From Janthinobacterium silvisoli (GTDB lineage Bacteria > Pseudomonadota > Gammaproteobacteria > Burkholderiales > Burkholderiaceae_D), in assembly GCF_014200725.1 (NCBI RefSeq), contig NZ_JACHCL010000006.1, forward strand, positions 124,001 to 188,000: a DNA stretch of 64,000 nt. The letters are read 5' to 3'. The position numbers were made by a program, and so were the translations under genes. Below, piece by piece: positions 52,414 to 62,840 of this stretch (the first letter of the stretch is position 1; the number at the start of each line of letters is the position of its first letter). Under the pieces are notes generated by a model, which had not been told where the DNA came from, ran no database searches, and was given only the letters and a program-made list of their open reading frames with translations.

Positions 52414-52860
52414 TTAGTGCTTGTGGCCGCAGCTGGGGCCGTGAACGTGACCGGAAGATTGCTTGATCGTCATGTCGGCCAGCGCATCGCGGCCGCTGTC
52501 GCCCGGGTAGCCGGCTGCCGTCAGGCGGTCCAGGTAGTCTTGCCACAGCTTGGCCTGCTCGGCGCCCAGCTTGTACAGATAGCTCCAGGTATACAAACCC
52601 GTGTTGTGGCCATCGCTGAAGGTCGGTTGCAAAGCGTAGTTGCCGACTGGTTCCAGATTCGTCAAGCCCACCAGACGTTTGCCCAGTTGCAAGACTTCCT
52701 GGCCCTTGCCATGGCCCTGCACTTCGGCCGAAGGCGAATACACGCGCAGGTATTCAAACGGCAGCGCGAACTGGCTGCCATCGTCGAAAGCGATGTCGAG
52801 CACGCGCGACTGGTTGTGGACGGTAATGCCGGTCGGTTGCGGAGTGGCGATTTGGTTCAT
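52414..52860 (-). CDS. DUF971 protein with His/Cys-rich tail
   Basis: 148 residues. The first 100 match the gamma-butyrobetaine hydroxylase N-terminal-like (DUF971) domain: VHNQSRVLDIAFDDGSQFALPFEYLRVYSPSAE, VGNYALQPTFSDGHNTGLYTWSYLYKLG. The tail HVHGPSCGHKH could bind metal. Members often sit beside ubiE or iron-sulfur genes; role unknown. It starts 8 bp after the HIT gene. Confidence 0.85.
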   Translation of the reverse strand: MNQIATPQPTGITVHNQSRVLDIAFDDGSQFALPFEYLRVYSPSAEVQGHGKGQEVLQLGKRLVGLTNLEPVGNYALQPTFSDGHNTGLYTWSYLYKLGAEQAKLWQDYLDRLTAAGYPGDSGRDALADMTIKQSSGHVHGPSCGHKH

Positions 52861-52868
52861 GAGTAACT

Positions 52869-53321
52869 TTATGCAGATAAGCGTTGAATAATGGCGGTGC
52901 GCAATGCCGGCAACAGGGCGCGGCGCGCCGCCAGCACCTCGGCCGGCGTTTCGCGCTGCACCACGGCCCAGCTCGGATGCGGAAAATGCGCATCGTCACG
53001 GTAGCGGGGGATCACATGCCAGTGCACATGCGGCGTCATATTGCCGAAACTGGCGACATTGACCTTTTCCGGCTGCATCACTTCGCGTACGGCCAGCTCG
53101 ACTTGCCAGACCACTTCCATCACGTAATTGCGCTCGCCTGGAGTCAAATCCGTCATTTCCTTGACGTGCTTGTTCCAGATCACGCGGCAAAAGCCGGGAT
53201 AGGCAGCGTCATCGACGGCCACCACGGCCAGCCGATCGCTGCGCCACAGCAAGGTTTCCAGACCCTGCTTGTTGGCGTAGCCATCAAGCAAGGTGCACAG
53301 ATCGCAGTGCACGGAACTCAC
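52869..53321 (-). CDS. HIT family hydrolase
   Basis: 150 residues with N-terminal CDLC pair and histidine triad HVHWHVIPR (active His in the second position), preceded by [15 protein letters not shown] proteins hydrolyse nucleotide phosphoramidates or dinucleotides. Its ATG overlaps the stop of the large oxidoreductase gene (ATGA). Confidence 0.9.
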   Translation of the reverse strand: MSSVHCDLCTLLDGYANKQGLETLLWRSDRLAVVAVDDAAYPGFCRVIWNKHVKEMTDLTPGERNYVMEVVWQVELAVREVMQPEKVNVASFGNMTPHVHWHVIPRYRDDAHFPHPSWAVVQRETPAEVLAARRALLPALRTAIIQRLSA

Positions 53322-56300
53322 ACCAGCACCCGTTCGATGCCGCCGTCATTGGCGCGTTTCACATAGTCTGGCATCCAGTTTTCTCCCAGCAAATGTTTGG
53401 CGATCTCGACGACGATATAGTCGGCGGTGGTGCCTGAATCGTCATTGTAGCGCGACAAGCCTTGCAGGCACGATGGGCAGCTGGTGAGGATTTTCACGTC
53501 GCCCGTAAAACCGTCGCCGCGCAGCTTGTCGGCGCCCTTGACCATTTCTTCTTCCTTGCGGAAACGCACTTGCGTGGAAATATCAGGACGCGTCACGGCC
53601 AGCGAACCCGATTCGCCGCAACAACGGTCATTCTTTTCGATCTTAACATTATCTACCGTGCTGATCAGGGAATTGATGGTCTTGCCCGACTCTTGCAGCT
53701 TCATCGGATTGTGGCAAGGCTCGTGGTACATATAACGCGTGCCGTTCACGCCTTCCAGCTTGACCTGTTTTTCCAGCAGGTATTCATGGATATCCATGAT
53801 GCGGCAGCCGGGGAAAATCTTTTCAAACTGGTAGGTTGCCAGCTGGTCATAGCAGGTACCACACGATACCAGCACCGTCTTGATATCGAGGTAATTGAGC
53901 GTGTTGGCCATGCGATGGAACAGGACGCGATTATCCGTCATCATCTTTTCAGCCTTGTCGAACTCGCCGGCGCCGCGCTGCGGATAACCGCAGCACAGGT
54001 AGCCTGGCGGCAAGACGGTCTGCACGCCCACTTCCCACAGCATCGCTTGCGTTGCCAGTCCCACTTGCGAGAACAAACGCTCCGACCCGCAACCGGGGAA
54101 GTAAAACACGGCTTCCGTATCGGCCGTGGTGGTCTTCGGATTACGGATGATCGGGATCACCTTGTCGTCTTCGATATCAAGCAAGGCGCGTGCCGATTTC
54201 TTCGGCAAGTTGCCCGGCATCTTCTTGTTGATGAAGTGGATCACCTGCGCCTTGACCGGCGGCTTGCCCGTCGATGGCGGCGGCGCCTTGGTCTGCTTCT
54301 TGGCAAATTTCTTCAGCAAATCATGGCCCAGGCGCTGCGCCTTGTAACCCCAGCCTATCATGACCTTGCGCGTCGCATTGATCGTCACGGGATCGGTGGC
54401 GTTGAGGAACATCATGGTGGCCTTGGTGCCCGGATTAAAGCTTTTCTTGTCCATCTTGCGCAGCAGGTTGCGCATATTCATCGACACGTCACCGAAATCG
54501 ATATTCACGGGGCAAGGCGTGACGCATTTATGGCAGACCGTGCAGTGGTCGGCCACGTCTTCGAACTCTTCCCAGTGCTTGATGGAAATGCCGCGCCGCG
54601 TCTGCTCTTCATACAAAAACGCTTCGATCAGCGAGGAAGTGGCGAGGATCTTGTCGCGCGGCGAGTACAGCAAGTTGGCGCGCGGCACGTGGGTCGAGCA
54701 CACGGGTTTGCACTTGCCGCAGCGTAAGCAATCCTTGACGCTGTCGGCAATCGCGCCGATATCGCTTTGCTGCATGATCAGGGACTCGTGCCCCATCAGG
54801 CCGAACGATGGCGTGTAGGCATTGCGCAAGTCGGCGCCCATACCCGGCAGGTTCAGCAGCTTGCCCTTGTTGAAGCGGCCTTCCGGATCGATGCGCAGCT
54901 TGTAGCTGCGGAAGTCGCCAATCTCTTCTTCCGTCAAAAATTCCAGCTTGGTAATGCCGATACCATGCTCGCCGGAAATCACGCCATTCAGCGAACGGGC
55001 CAGCACCATGATGCGGCCCACTGCTTCGTGGGCGTCTTGCAGCATTTCGTAATTGTCCGAGTTGACGGGCAAGTTGGTATGCACATTGCCGTCGCCCGCA
55101 TGCATGTGCAGCGCCACGAAGACGCGCGAACGCAAGATGCGCGCGTGGATCGCCGTTGCCTCGTCAAGAATGAGCTTGAAGGCGGCGCCATTGAAAATCT
55201 GGCGCAGCTGGGCGCGGATTTCCTGCTTCCAGCTAATGCGCACGGTACGGTCTTGCACTACATCGAACAAGGTCGCTTCAGGCTGCGTCTGCAGGCGCGC
55301 TACGAACACGGGCAGCAAGCGCTCCAGGCCCAGTTCGGCCAGCTCGCCTTGCACGTCCTTCAGCGGACGGTCCAGCTGGCCCAGCAGATAGGTCCAACGG
55401 GCGGTCACATCAGCCAACAGCTGCTGCGCCTGCTCGGCGCGGTCGCCCAGCATTTCCGCGTCATCGACCCGGTCATCCAAAGCGTCGTCGCTCTTACCGA
55501 TAGGCAGGTTGCCCTTGCCAAAGAATGCGCTCAGCGCTACGGCCAGTTGCAGCTTGTTCTTGATCGACAGTTCGATATTGATGCGCTCGATGCCATCCGT
55601 GTATTCGCCCATACGATTGAGCGGAATCACTACGTCTTCATTGATCTTGAACGCATTGGTATGCTTGGCAATCGCCGCCGTGCGGGCACGGTCCAGCCAG
55701 AATTTCTTGCGCGCTTCCGGGCTGACGGCAACAAAGCCTTCGCCCACACGCGTGTTGGCGATGCGCACCACTTCCGAGGCCGCTTGCGCGACGGCATTTT
55801 CATCGTCGCCGACGATATCGCCAAACAGGGCCATCTTCGGCAACACGCCGCGCTTGGACTTGGTGGCGTAACCAACGGCGCGCAGGTAGCGCTCGTCCAG
55901 ATGTTCCAGGCCAGCCAGGCGCAGGGTCGTGTATTGCTCGCCCTTGGCCGGCAAACCGTCCAGGTAATCCTTGATTTCCACGATCGATGGAATCGCATCG
56001 CGCGCCTGGCCAAAAAATTCCAGGCAGACGGTGCGGGTAAATTTCGGCATCTTGTGCAAGATCCAGCGCGCCGACGTGATGAGGCCGTCGCAACCTTCTT
56101 TCTGGATGCCCGGCAAGCCGGCCAGGAATTTGTCGGTCACGTCCTTGCCCAGGCCTTCCTTGCGGAATTTGCGGCCAGGAATTTCCAGGATTTCCGTCTT
56201 GAATGGGGTGTTCGGTTTCGTCGCATCGCGCGTGCCCGGATGACGCCATTCCAGCTGGAAACGCGCCAGCGCAATATCGTGGATCTTGCCCAGGTTGTGG

Positions 56301-57349
56301 TCCAGACGGGTGACGTCCAGCCAGTCGCCATTCGGGTCGACCATGCGCCACGAGGCCAGGTTATCCAGCGCCGTACCCCACAGCACGGCTTTCTTGCCGC
56401 CCGCATTCATGGCGACGTTGCCGCCGATGCACGATGCATGGGCCGAGGTCGGGTCGACGGCAAACACGAAACCGGCTTTTTCCGCCGCTTCCGAAACCTT
56501 GTTGGTGATCACGCCGGCGCCCGAATTGATCGTTGCGTATTCATGCGTCAAGCCGGGCAAGACTTGCATTTCCACCGCACCCAAGGTGATCAGCTTTTCT
56601 GTGTTGATCACGGCCGACATCGGCGTCAAGGGTATCGCACCGCCCGTGTAACCGGTGCCGCCGCCGCGCGGGATGATGGTCAGCCCCAGCTCGATACAGC
56701 CCTTGACCAGGCCCGCCATTTCTTCTTCCGTATCGGGTGTCAGCACGACGAAAGGATATTCGACCCGCCAATCGGTGGCGTCCGTCACGTGGGCCACGCG
56801 GGTCATGCCGTCAAAGCGGATATTGTGTTTTTCCGTGTAGCGGCCCAGTACCTTGACGGTGCGCTTGCGCAAGTCATAGGTCTTGCGGAACTCGTCGCCA
56901 AAATCGGCCACGGCCTTGCCGGCCGCTTTCAGCAGGGATTCGACATTGGCGCTGCGCTGCTGGGTGTCTGCCGCCGTATCGGCGGCAGCATCGGCTGCGC
57001 TATCGACCGTCAGGCGGCGCTTGTCAACTTCGGTCAAGCGGTGATGCAAGGCGTCGATCAAGCCCTGGCGGCGCTTGGGATTGTCGAGCAAATCATCTTG
57101 CAGATAGGGATTGCGGCGCACCACCCAGATATCGCCGAGCACTTCGTACAGCATGCGCGCGGAACGGCCTGTCTGACGCACGCCGCGCAGCTCATCGAGC
57201 AGACGCCAGGAGTCCTCCCCCAACAGCCGTATGACGATCTCGCGATCGGAAAACGACGTGTAGTTATACGGGATTTCGCGCAGTCGGCTGGCTGCTGGAC
57301 CATTCGGTGTTTCTGCCAATAAAGCTTGAATTTGTGCGGGAGCGTTCAT
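53318..57349 (-). CDS. Large FAD-linked oxidoreductase with Fe-S and CCG domains (DUF3683/GlcD-GlcF-like)
   Basis: 1343 residues. Order: N-terminal DUF3683-like region (1-180), FAD-binding type 4 domain ([36 protein letters not shown]), FAD oxidase C domain ([26 protein letters not shown]), two [4Fe-4S] sites ([11 protein letters not shown] and [13 protein letters not shown]), then two CCG domains ([44 protein letters not shown]). It is a one-chain form of a glycolate/D-lactate dehydrogenase that passes electrons to quinone (inferred). Substrate unknown. A hyphenated palindrome lies upstream. Confidence 0.88.
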   Translation of the reverse strand: MNAPAQIQALLAETPNGPAASRLREIPYNYTSFSDREIVIRLLGEDSWRLLDELRGVRQTGRSARMLYEVLGDIWVVRRNPYLQDDLLDNPKRRQGLIDALHHRLTEVDKRRLTVDSAADAAADTAADTQQRSANVESLLKAAGKAVADFGDEFRKTYDLRKRTVKVLGRYTEKHNIRFDGMTRVAHVTDATDWRVEYPFVVLTPDTEEEMAGLVKGCIELGLTIIPRGGGTGYTGGAIPLTPMSAVINTEKLITLGAVEMQVLPGLTHEYATINSGAGVITNKVSEAAEKAGFVFAVDPTSAHASCIGGNVAMNAGGKKAVLWGTALDNLASWRMVDPNGDWLDVTRLDHNLGKIHDIALARFQLEWRHPGTRDATKPNTPFKTEILEIPGRKFRKEGLGKDVTDKFLAGLPGIQKEGCDGLITSARWILHKMPKFTRTVCLEFFGQARDAIPSIVEIKDYLDGLPAKGEQYTTLRLAGLEHLDERYLRAVGYATKSKRGVLPKMALFGDIVGDDENAVAQAASEVVRIANTRVGEGFVAVSPEARKKFWLDRARTAAIAKHTNAFKINEDVVIPLNRMGEYTDGIERINIELSIKNKLQLAVALSAFFGKGNLPIGKSDDALDDRVDDAEMLGDRAEQAQQLLADVTARWTYLLGQLDRPLKDVQGELAELGLERLLPVFVARLQTQPEATLFDVVQDRTVRISWKQEIRAQLRQIFNGAAFKLILDEATAIHARILRSRVFVALHMHAGDGNVHTNLPVNSDNYEMLQDAHEAVGRIMVLARSLNGVISGEHGIGITKLEFLTEEEIGDFRSYKLRIDPEGRFNKGKLLNLPGMGADLRNAYTPSFGLMGHESLIMQQSDIGAIADSVKDCLRCGKCKPVCSTHVPRANLLYSPRDKILATSSLIEAFLYEEQTRRGISIKHWEEFEDVADHCTVCHKCVTPCPVNIDFGDVSMNMRNLLRKMDKKSFNPGTKATMMFLNATDPVTINATRKVMIGWGYKAQRLGHDLLKKFAKKQTKAPPPSTGKPPVKAQVIHFINKKMPGNLPKKSARALLDIEDDKVIPIIRNPKTTTADTEAVFYFPGCGSERLFSQVGLATQAMLWEVGVQTVLPPGYLCCGYPQRGAGEFDKAEKMMTDNRVLFHRMANTLNYLDIKTVLVSCGTCYDQLATYQFEKIFPGCRIMDIHEYLLEKQVKLEGVNGTRYMYHEPCHNPMKLQESGKTINSLISTVDNVKIEKNDRCCGESGSLAVTRPDISTQVRFRKEEEMVKGADKLRGDGFTGDVKILTSCPSCLQGLSRYNDDSGTTADYIVVEIAKHLLGENWMPDYVKRANDGGIERVLV

Positions 57350-57456
57350 GGAATATGGTGGCGTGTAGACTTACCCTAAACGTCCATTCTAGCTTATTGC
57401 GCCGCACCATGCCCTAACAGCCTTAGCCCGCCCAAGGTTTATGCAGGGTCTGGCAA

Positions 57457-57473
57457 GCCATATCAAATATGGC
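57457..57473. promoter_or_regulatory. Inverted repeat upstream of the large oxidoreductase gene: candidate operator
   Basis: GCCATAT and ATATGGC arms around CAA, about 108 bp before the start codon. It has the form of a GntR/FadR-family site, but no regulator gene is adjacent. Confidence 0.4.
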
Positions 57474-57604
57474 CAAGCCAATTTTTATGTGAATAAAAAA
57501 TGATTCATACGCCATTTTTTAAAGAAAAATGCCAAGAATCTGTTCTAGCCACGAATTATCAAACTGTTAAAAATGGATGGAAATGGGCTTGCATTTGATC
57601 TCAC

Positions 57605-58096
57605 TCAAGACAGCAAGGTGCCTATCCAATGCCAGGTACCATCGGGTACATACAGCAGTAATATCGTCATGGTTAGGTAGCGTGCGCACTTGCCGATGGC
57701 CATATACACAACGCAAGGCCAGAACGGCAATTTGAGCCAGCCGGCCAGGGTGCACAGGGGGTCGCCGATACCGGGCAGCCAGGCCAGCAGCATGGTTTTG
57801 GCGCCATAGCGGGCCAGCCAGCCGAACCAGCGTGTTTCACGCTCCTTGGCAAATGCCTGTTTGGCGCGATAGCCCATCCAGTAGTCGACCATGCCACCCA
57901 GGGTATTGCCCACGGTGGCCACCACGATCACGGCGCCGAACAGCGAGGGATTGGCCTTGATCACGGCAAAGACGGCCGGCTCTGAGCCGAGCGGCAACAA
58001 GGTGGCGGAGATAAAGCTGATCAGAAAGACCGATGTCAGCCCGACCTCCGGCGCTGCAATCAGGTGCAGCAACCAGGCGATTGCAGATTCGATCAT
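57605..58096 (-). CDS. YqaA family inner membrane protein (SNARE-associated/DedA-like)
   Basis: 163 residues with four to five membrane segments. Family marks: FLISFISATLLPLGSEPAVFAVI, VVATVGNTLGGMVDYWMGYRAK, LLAWLPGIGDPLCTLAGWLKLPFWPCVVYMAIGKCARY. DedA-like proteins affect membrane lipid balance. It is divergent from ilvA. Confidence 0.88.
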   Translation of the reverse strand: MIESAIAWLLHLIAAPEVGLTSVFLISFISATLLPLGSEPAVFAVIKANPSLFGAVIVVATVGNTLGGMVDYWMGYRAKQAFAKERETRWFGWLARYGAKTMLLAWLPGIGDPLCTLAGWLKLPFWPCVVYMAIGKCARYLTMTILLLYVPDGTWHWIGTLLS

Positions 58097-58296
58097 TGAA
58101 CACTATTCGATGCTATAAAGCTCTACATTATAATGAAGCGCAGACTTCGCCGGGCATCAACCGTGCGCAGCCACAAAGGCCTACCGGCCTGCTGCTTCAA
58201 GGCATCGATCTATCCTGGCTTACCCGCTACGGCAAGACCGCTATCGACGTACACGTTCCAGTAAGTTCCTGGCCCAGAATCACTCGCTTGTAGACT

Positions 58297-59832
58297 ATGA
58301 ACATCGACTACCTCAAGAAAATCCTGACCGCCCGCGTCTATGACGTCGCCTCTGAAACACCGCTGGAACTGGCCCCTGCCCTGTCGCAACGCCTGGGCAA
58401 CCAGATTTATTTCAAGCGCGAAGACATGCAAAGCGTATTCAGCTTCAAGATACGCGGCGCCTACAACAAGATGGCTAAGCTCAGCGATGCGGAACGCAAA
58501 CGGGGCGTCATTTGCGCTTCGGCTGGCAACCACGCCCAGGGCGTGGCCCTGTCGGCGGCGCGCATGGGCTGCCGCGCCGTCATCGTCATGCCGACCACCA
58601 CGCCGATGGTCAAAATCGAGGCGGTCAAGCAACGCGGTGGCACGCAGGTGGAAGTGGTACTGCACGGCGAGTCCTACACGGATGCGTTCAACCATGCCAA
58701 GACGCTGGAGCAGGAACAGAAGCTGACCTTTGTACACCCGTTCGACGATCCCGACGTGATCGCCGGCCAGGGCACCATCGGCATGGAAATCCTGCGCCAG
58801 CACGCCGGCCCGATCCACGCGATTTTCGCACCCATCGGCGGCGGCGGCTTGATCGCCGGCATCGCTGCTTACGTGAAACAGATTCGCCCGGACATCAAGA
58901 TCATCGGCGTGCAAAGCGTCGATTCGAACGCCATGGCCCGCTCGCTCAAGGCCGGTGAGCGCGTCACCCTGAATGACGTGGGCTTGTTTGCCGATGGCAC
59001 GGCCGTACGCCTGGCCGGCGAAGAAACTTTCCGCCTGGTGCAAGCGTATGTCGATGAAATCATCACCGTCGATACCGACGCCATCTGCGCCGCCATCAAG
59101 GATGTGTTTACGGATACGCGCAGCATTCTGGAGCCCTCGGGCGCACTGGCCATTGCCGGCGCCAAGGCCTATGTGGAACGGGCCAGCCTGTCGCGCCACC
59201 CGGTCAACAATGAAACCCTGGTGACGATCGCCAGCGGCGCCAATATGAACTTCGACCGCCTGCGTTTCGTGGCCGAACGGGCGGAGCTTGGTGAATTCCG
59301 CGAAGCTGTATTTGCCGTCACCATGCGCGAGCAACGTGGCAGCTTCAAGCGCTTCTGCTCGCTGGTCGGCGCGCGCAACGTGACGGAATTTAACTACCGT
59401 ATCAGCGATGAAAAACAGGCCCACGTGTTTGTCGGCATCCAGATCGCCAACCGCGACGAGTCTGCCCAGGTGGCGAGTATTTTCGAAGAACACGAATTCA
59501 AGACCCTGGACCTGACGCACGATGAATTGGCCAAGACCCATTTGCGCCATTTAGTGGGCGGCAAAAGCCAGCTGGCGCAGGACGAATTGCTGTACCGCTT
59601 CGAGTTTCCCGAGCGCCCGGGCGCGCTGATGCGCTTCCTCGACAGCATGGCGCCAAACTGGAACATTTCACTGTGCCATTACCGCAGCCAGGGTGGCGAC
59701 GTGGGCCGCATCCTGATCGGCTTGCAGGTGCCGCCCGAGGAAATGCCGGAATTCGCCCGGTTCCTCGATACCCTCGGCTATCGTTATTGGGATGAGACCA
59801 GCAATCCGGTGTACAAATTATTTCTTGGCTAA
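58297..59832 (+). CDS. ilvA: Threonine ammonia-lyase, biosynthetic
   Basis: 511 residues: PLP domain with K51 in SFKIRGAYNKM, SAGNHAQGVA, GGGGLIAG, and two C-terminal ACT-like regulatory domains from about 325 (FRYRFEFPERPGALMRFLD region). It deaminates threonine to 2-oxobutyrate for isoleucine; the ACT domains allow feedback by isoleucine. The start ATG lies 200 bp from the divergent yqaA gene. Confidence 0.95.
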   Translation: MNIDYLKKILTARVYDVASETPLELAPALSQRLGNQIYFKREDMQSVFSFKIRGAYNKMAKLSDAERKRGVICASAGNHAQGVALSAARMGCRAVIVMPTTTPMVKIEAVKQRGGTQVEVVLHGESYTDAFNHAKTLEQEQKLTFVHPFDDPDVIAGQGTIGMEILRQHAGPIHAIFAPIGGGGLIAGIAAYVKQIRPDIKIIGVQSVDSNAMARSLKAGERVTLNDVGLFADGTAVRLAGEETFRLVQAYVDEIITVDTDAICAAIKDVFTDTRSILEPSGALAIAGAKAYVERASLSRHPVNNETLVTIASGANMNFDRLRFVAERAELGEFREAVFAVTMREQRGSFKRFCSLVGARNVTEFNYRISDEKQAHVFVGIQIANRDESAQVASIFEEHEFKTLDLTHDELAKTHLRHLVGGKSQLAQDELLYRFEFPERPGALMRFLDSMAPNWNISLCHYRSQGGDVGRILIGLQVPPEEMPEFARFLDTLGYRYWDETSNPVYKLFLG

Positions 59833-59836
59833 ATTA

Positions 59837-59904
59837 TGGGGTCAGACCCGCCGGGGGCATGCGGACCAATGGGACGCATGCCGATTCCGAAAGAACTGAC
59901 CCCA
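59837..59904. repeat. REP-like inverted repeat element after ilvA
   Basis: Outer arms TGGGGTCAG and CTGACCCCA enclose an inner 8-bp hairpin GGCATGCG/CGCATGCC. The outer GGGGTCAG sequence is of the type linked to RAYT-associated REP elements in betaproteobacteria (family knowledge). Probably also ends ilvA transcripts. Confidence 0.6.
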
Positions 59905-59965
59905 GCCTTGCCGTTCGGTTAATTTAGGCTACCATGCGTGCTTGACTGAACTATGCGACACGACC

Positions 59966-60808
59966 ATGACCACCACCAACGACCTTGCCGGCCTGTCTCC
60001 ACTGGGCAAAAACTCCGCTTACCGCACCGATTACGCGCCGGAATTGCTGTTTCCGATTCCGCGCCAGGGCAAGCGCGATGAATTGGCGCTGCACGGCACC
60101 CTGCCCTTTTTCGGCCTCGATATCTGGAATGCCTACGAATTGTCGTGGCTCAACCTGCGCGGCAAGCCGCAAGTGGCTATCGCCAAGGTCAGCGCCCCGG
60201 CCGATTCGCCCAACATCATCGAATCGAAATCGTTCAAGCTGTATCTGAACTCGTTCAACCAGACCCGGCTGGCCAGCGCCGACGCCCTGCGCGCCTTGCT
60301 GGTACAGGATTTATCGAACGGTTTTGGCGCTCCGGTGCAGGTGGAACTGACCTTGCAGGAAGATTTCGGCAAGCTGAAGATGGGCGAATTCGATGGTCTG
60401 CTGCTGGACCGCCTCGATATCGAGATCACGCAATACACGCCCTCGCCCCTGCTGCTGAAAGCGGCCAGGGACGAAGCGCCGGTGGAAGAAGTGCTGGTCT
60501 CGCATTTGCTCAAATCGAATTGCCTGGTGACGGGACAGCCGGACTGGGGCAGCGTGCAGATCGAATACGCGGGACCGCAAATCGACCAGGAAAGCCTGTT
60601 GCGCTACCTGATCGGTTTCCGTGAACATAATGAATTCCACGAACAATGCGTGGAACGCATCTTTGTCGACATCCTGCGCCAGTGCGCACCGCAAAAACTG
60701 TCCGTCTACGCGCGCTACACACGCCGCGGCGGACTCGATATCAACCCGTGGCGCAGTAACTTCAGCACGGGCAAGATGCCGGGCAATTTGCGGAATGCCC
60801 GCCAATAA
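59966..60808 (+). CDS. queF: NADPH-dependent 7-cyano-7-deazaguanine reductase
   Basis: 280 residues of the two-domain (E. coli) type. Substrate-binding motif [16 protein letters not shown], catalytic C186 in [13 protein letters not shown] with D193, and [14 protein letters not shown]. It reduces preQ0 to preQ1 in queuosine synthesis. The ATG of MTTTND was chosen; the in-frame start eight codons earlier lacks a ribosome site. No preQ1 riboswitch was recognised in front of it. Confidence 0.95.
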   Translation: MTTTNDLAGLSPLGKNSAYRTDYAPELLFPIPRQGKRDELALHGTLPFFGLDIWNAYELSWLNLRGKPQVAIAKVSAPADSPNIIESKSFKLYLNSFNQTRLASADALRALLVQDLSNGFGAPVQVELTLQEDFGKLKMGEFDGLLLDRLDIEITQYTPSPLLLKAARDEAPVEEVLVSHLLKSNCLVTGQPDWGSVQIEYAGPQIDQESLLRYLIGFREHNEFHEQCVERIFVDILRQCAPQKLSVYARYTRRGGLDINPWRSNFSTGKMPGNLRNARQ

Positions 60809-60840
60809 GGCACGTCAATAAAGCATATAAAACGCAAAAA

Positions 60841-60870
60841 ACATGCCGGCAGGAATGTCGGCTGTGTTTT
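60841..60870 (+). terminator. queF terminator
   Basis: GCCGGCA and TGTCGGC arms (one G-T pair) with a GGAA loop, extended by ACA/TGT, followed by TTTT. Confidence 0.7.
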
Positions 60871-61080
60871 AAAACAACGTGGCAGCGATACCGGGTGGTA
60901 CGAAAAAAGCACGGAAAAATCGGAAATTTGCTTTTCTGCGACGGAAAAACCGGCAAGATATTCGTTTTCAATCAAGAAATAGCTAATTCACCTTGATATT
61001 GTTTTTTTATTAAAATGAAGATGACTCGTACACGAGCGCCCACTGCGCTGCAAGCGGGCGTATACTGTCGAGAATTGACG

Positions 61081-61108
61081 TTACAGGCCACCAAAACAGG
61101 CCTATAAT
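61081..61108 (+). promoter_or_regulatory. Probable sigma70 promoter of ptsN
   Basis: A consensus TATAAT at 61103-61108 with TTACAG 16 bp upstream. It lies 45 bp before the ATG. A TTGACG just before it is too far (22 bp) to be the partner. Confidence 0.5.
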
Positions 61109-61153
61109 TCGGCTCGCAAGCCCTCTGCGCATTGCACCATTTCACTGAGTGTC

Positions 61154-61636
61154 ATGACTAATCTTAGCAAAATATTATCCATCGAAAACGTCCTGCTCGA
61201 TCTGGAAGTCTCCAGCAAAAAGCGCGCTTTCGAACAAGCCGGCCTGATCTTCGAAAACAACTACGGCATCGCCCGCTCCACCGTGTCGGACAATCTGTTT
61301 GCCCGCGAACGGCTGGGCTCTACAGGTCTGGGACATGGCGTGGCCGTACCGCATGGCAGGGTCAAGGGCAGCAAGACCCTGAAAGCGCCACTGGGCGCCT
61401 TCGTGCGCCTGGCCGAACCGATCCCATTCGAATCGCCGGACGGCAAGCCCGTCAACCTGTTGTTTTTCCTGCTGATTCCAGATCATGTAACGCAGCAACA
61501 CTTGGAAATCCTGTCGGAAATTGCTGAAATGTTTTCGGACGATGCGTTCCGCACGGCCCTGGCCACCGATCCCGATCCGAAATCGGTGCATAACCGCATC
61601 ATCAATTGGCAACCCAGCTTGCAGGCGGCGGGTTAA
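61154..61636 (+). CDS. ptsN: PTS IIA-like nitrogen-regulatory protein PtsN
   Basis: 160 residues: phospho-acceptor H67 in GHGVAVPHGRVKG and the family body FESPDGKPVNLLFFLLIPDHVTQQHLEILSEIAEMF. It receives phosphate from NPr and controls nitrogen, potassium or stress targets. hprK follows after 36 bp. Confidence 0.93.
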   Translation: MTNLSKILSIENVLLDLEVSSKKRAFEQAGLIFENNYGIARSTVSDNLFARERLGSTGLGHGVAVPHGRVKGSKTLKAPLGAFVRLAEPIPFESPDGKPVNLLFFLLIPDHVTQQHLEILSEIAEMFSDDAFRTALATDPDPKSVHNRIINWQPSLQAAG

Positions 61637-61672
61637 ACTTCAGGTATTCCTCCACTCCTGAAGAAGACCGCC

Positions 61673-62608
61673 ATGTTGCAAACGCCGCTGACGATACAAC
61701 GCCTGTACGACGATAATCGTGAAAGCCTGCAACTGGGCTGGTTCGCCGGCTTCCCCGGCGGCGAACGCCTGATCTCTGGCGATGTCTCTTCCGCAGCCGA
61801 CCAGGTCGGCCACTTGAACCTGATCCATCCGGGCCGCATCCAGGTGTTCGGCCACCAGGAAATCAATTATTACCAGCGCCTCAAGGTCAACACGCGCACC
61901 CACGTGATCGGCGAACTGATCGCTGGCGGCCCGCCGGCGCTGATCATCGCGCAAGGCCTGGAAACGCCGCCCGACATCCTCGCCATTTGCGACGAGCAAA
62001 ATATACCCTTGTTCTCGACCCCGCTGCCGGCCGCACAGGTGATCGACTTCCTGCGCGTCTACCTGTCGAAAAAACTGGCGCAACGCATCATCATGCATGG
62101 CGTATTCATGGACGTGCTGGGCGTGGGTGTGCTGATCACGGGCGACTCGGGGCTGGGCAAGAGCGAGCTGGGCCTGGAACTGATCTCGCGCAGCCACGGC
62201 CTGGTAGCCGACGACGCCGTCGAGTTTTCGCGCATCGCGCCGAACATGATCGAAGGACGCTGCCCGCCGCTGCTGCAAAACCTGCTCGAAGTACGGGGAC
62301 TGGGTTTGCTCGACATCAAGGCTATCTTTGGCGAAACGGCCGTGCGCCGCAAGATGCGCTTGAAACTGATCGTGCACCTGGTGCGCCGCAATGCGCTCGA
62401 AGAAGAGGTCGAGCGCCTGCCCTTTTTGTTCCCCACCGAAGACGTGCTGGGCCTGCCCATCCGCAAGGTCGTGATCCCCGTCGCCGCCGGCCGCAACATC
62501 GCCGTACTGCTGGAAGCAGCCGTACGCAACACCATCCTGCAATTGCGGGGGATCGATACCTTGCAGGAATTTATGGAGCGGCAACGCCTCGCCATGAGTG
62601 GCGATTAA
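61673..62608 (+). CDS. hprK: HPr kinase/phosphorylase
   Basis: 311 residues: N-terminal HprK domain, then Walker A GDSGLGKS (157-164), [21 protein letters not shown] signature region and [31 protein letters not shown]. It phosphorylates or dephosphorylates HPr on serine. Its 3' end (from ACGCCTCGCCATGAG) is repeated downstream before rapZ. Confidence 0.94.
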   Translation: MLQTPLTIQRLYDDNRESLQLGWFAGFPGGERLISGDVSSAADQVGHLNLIHPGRIQVFGHQEINYYQRLKVNTRTHVIGELIAGGPPALIIAQGLETPPDILAICDEQNIPLFSTPLPAAQVIDFLRVYLSKKLAQRIIMHGVFMDVLGVGVLITGDSGLGKSELGLELISRSHGLVADDAVEFSRIAPNMIEGRCPPLLQNLLEVRGLGLLDIKAIFGETAVRRKMRLKLIVHLVRRNALEEEVERLPFLFPTEDVLGLPIRKVVIPVAAGRNIAVLLEAAVRNTILQLRGIDTLQEFMERQRLAMSGD

Positions 62609-62616
62609 CGTTGCAA

Positions 62617-62688
62617 GGAGTCCTCGCTCGTAGGCGAGGACCGTTACGCAGGCGGAGAGCGATGCACTCCGAAATCCCTGCTACACCA
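62617..62688 (+). repeat. Structured repeat unit A between hprK and rapZ
   Basis: 72 bp with two hairpins: GTCCTCGC/GCGAGGAC (loop 6) and CGGAGAGC/GCACTCCG (loop 3, one A-A mismatch). Between and after them are CGTTACGCAGGCG and TCCCTGCTACACCA, both identical in unit B; GCAGG can pair with CCTGC. No coding potential seen. Confidence 0.75.
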
Positions 62689-62721
62689 GAGATTAGCAAT
62701 GAGCGGGGATTAGTCTGCAGT
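62689..62721 (+). repeat. Degenerate copy of the hprK 3' end between the repeat units
   Basis: Reads GCAATGAGCGGGGATTA, matching GCCATGAGTGGCGATTA of the hprK end in 14 of 17 bases. It links unit A to unit B. Confidence 0.5.
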
Positions 62722-62793
62722 GGAGTTCGCCCTTACATGGGCGAACCGTTACGCAGGCGCGAAGCGCCGCTTCGCGAATTCCCTGCTACACCA
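62722..62793 (+). repeat. Structured repeat unit B between hprK and rapZ
   Basis: Same layout and lengths as unit A: hairpin 1 GTTCGCCC/GGGCGAAC (loop 6), hairpin 2 CGCGAAGC/GCTTCGCG (loop 3). The stems differ from unit A at several pairs, but the partner base changes with it, while the linker CGTTACGCAGGCG and tail CCCTGCTACACCA are unchanged. Confidence 0.75.
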
Positions 62794-62819
62794 ACGCCTC
62801 GCCATGAGTGTCGATTAAA
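62793..62819 (+). repeat. Duplicated hprK 3' end
   Basis: Copies the last 27 bp of hprK with one change (GTGTCG for GTGGCG) including the TAA. It directly follows unit B. Confidence 0.8.
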
Positions 62820-62840
62820 TACTGAAATCCTGTTTGCTTA

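Larger units (their letters stand above)
60809..61153. other. Intergenic region between queF and ptsN
   Basis: 345 bp, AT-rich in the middle. It holds the queF terminator and the probable ptsN promoter. The sequence between them shows no gene that I can support. Position of rpoN and hpf, usual ptsN neighbours in this group, is empty. Confidence 0.5.

Noticed and set aside
54767..57322. 851-codon open frame antisense to the FAD oxidoreductase
   Set aside because: Same reason: long only because the opposite strand is a long GC-rich gene.
60890..60920. Possible sigma54 promoter (TGGTACG...GCA) before ptsN
   Set aside because: The -12 element does not match TTGCA and spacing is off; TATAAT nearer the gene is more likely.
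62617..62793. Integron attC sites
   Set aside because: Two adjacent hairpin units suggested cassette sites, but the R' and R'' core (GTTRRRY and complement) are not in the right arrangement and no integrase or cassettes are present.
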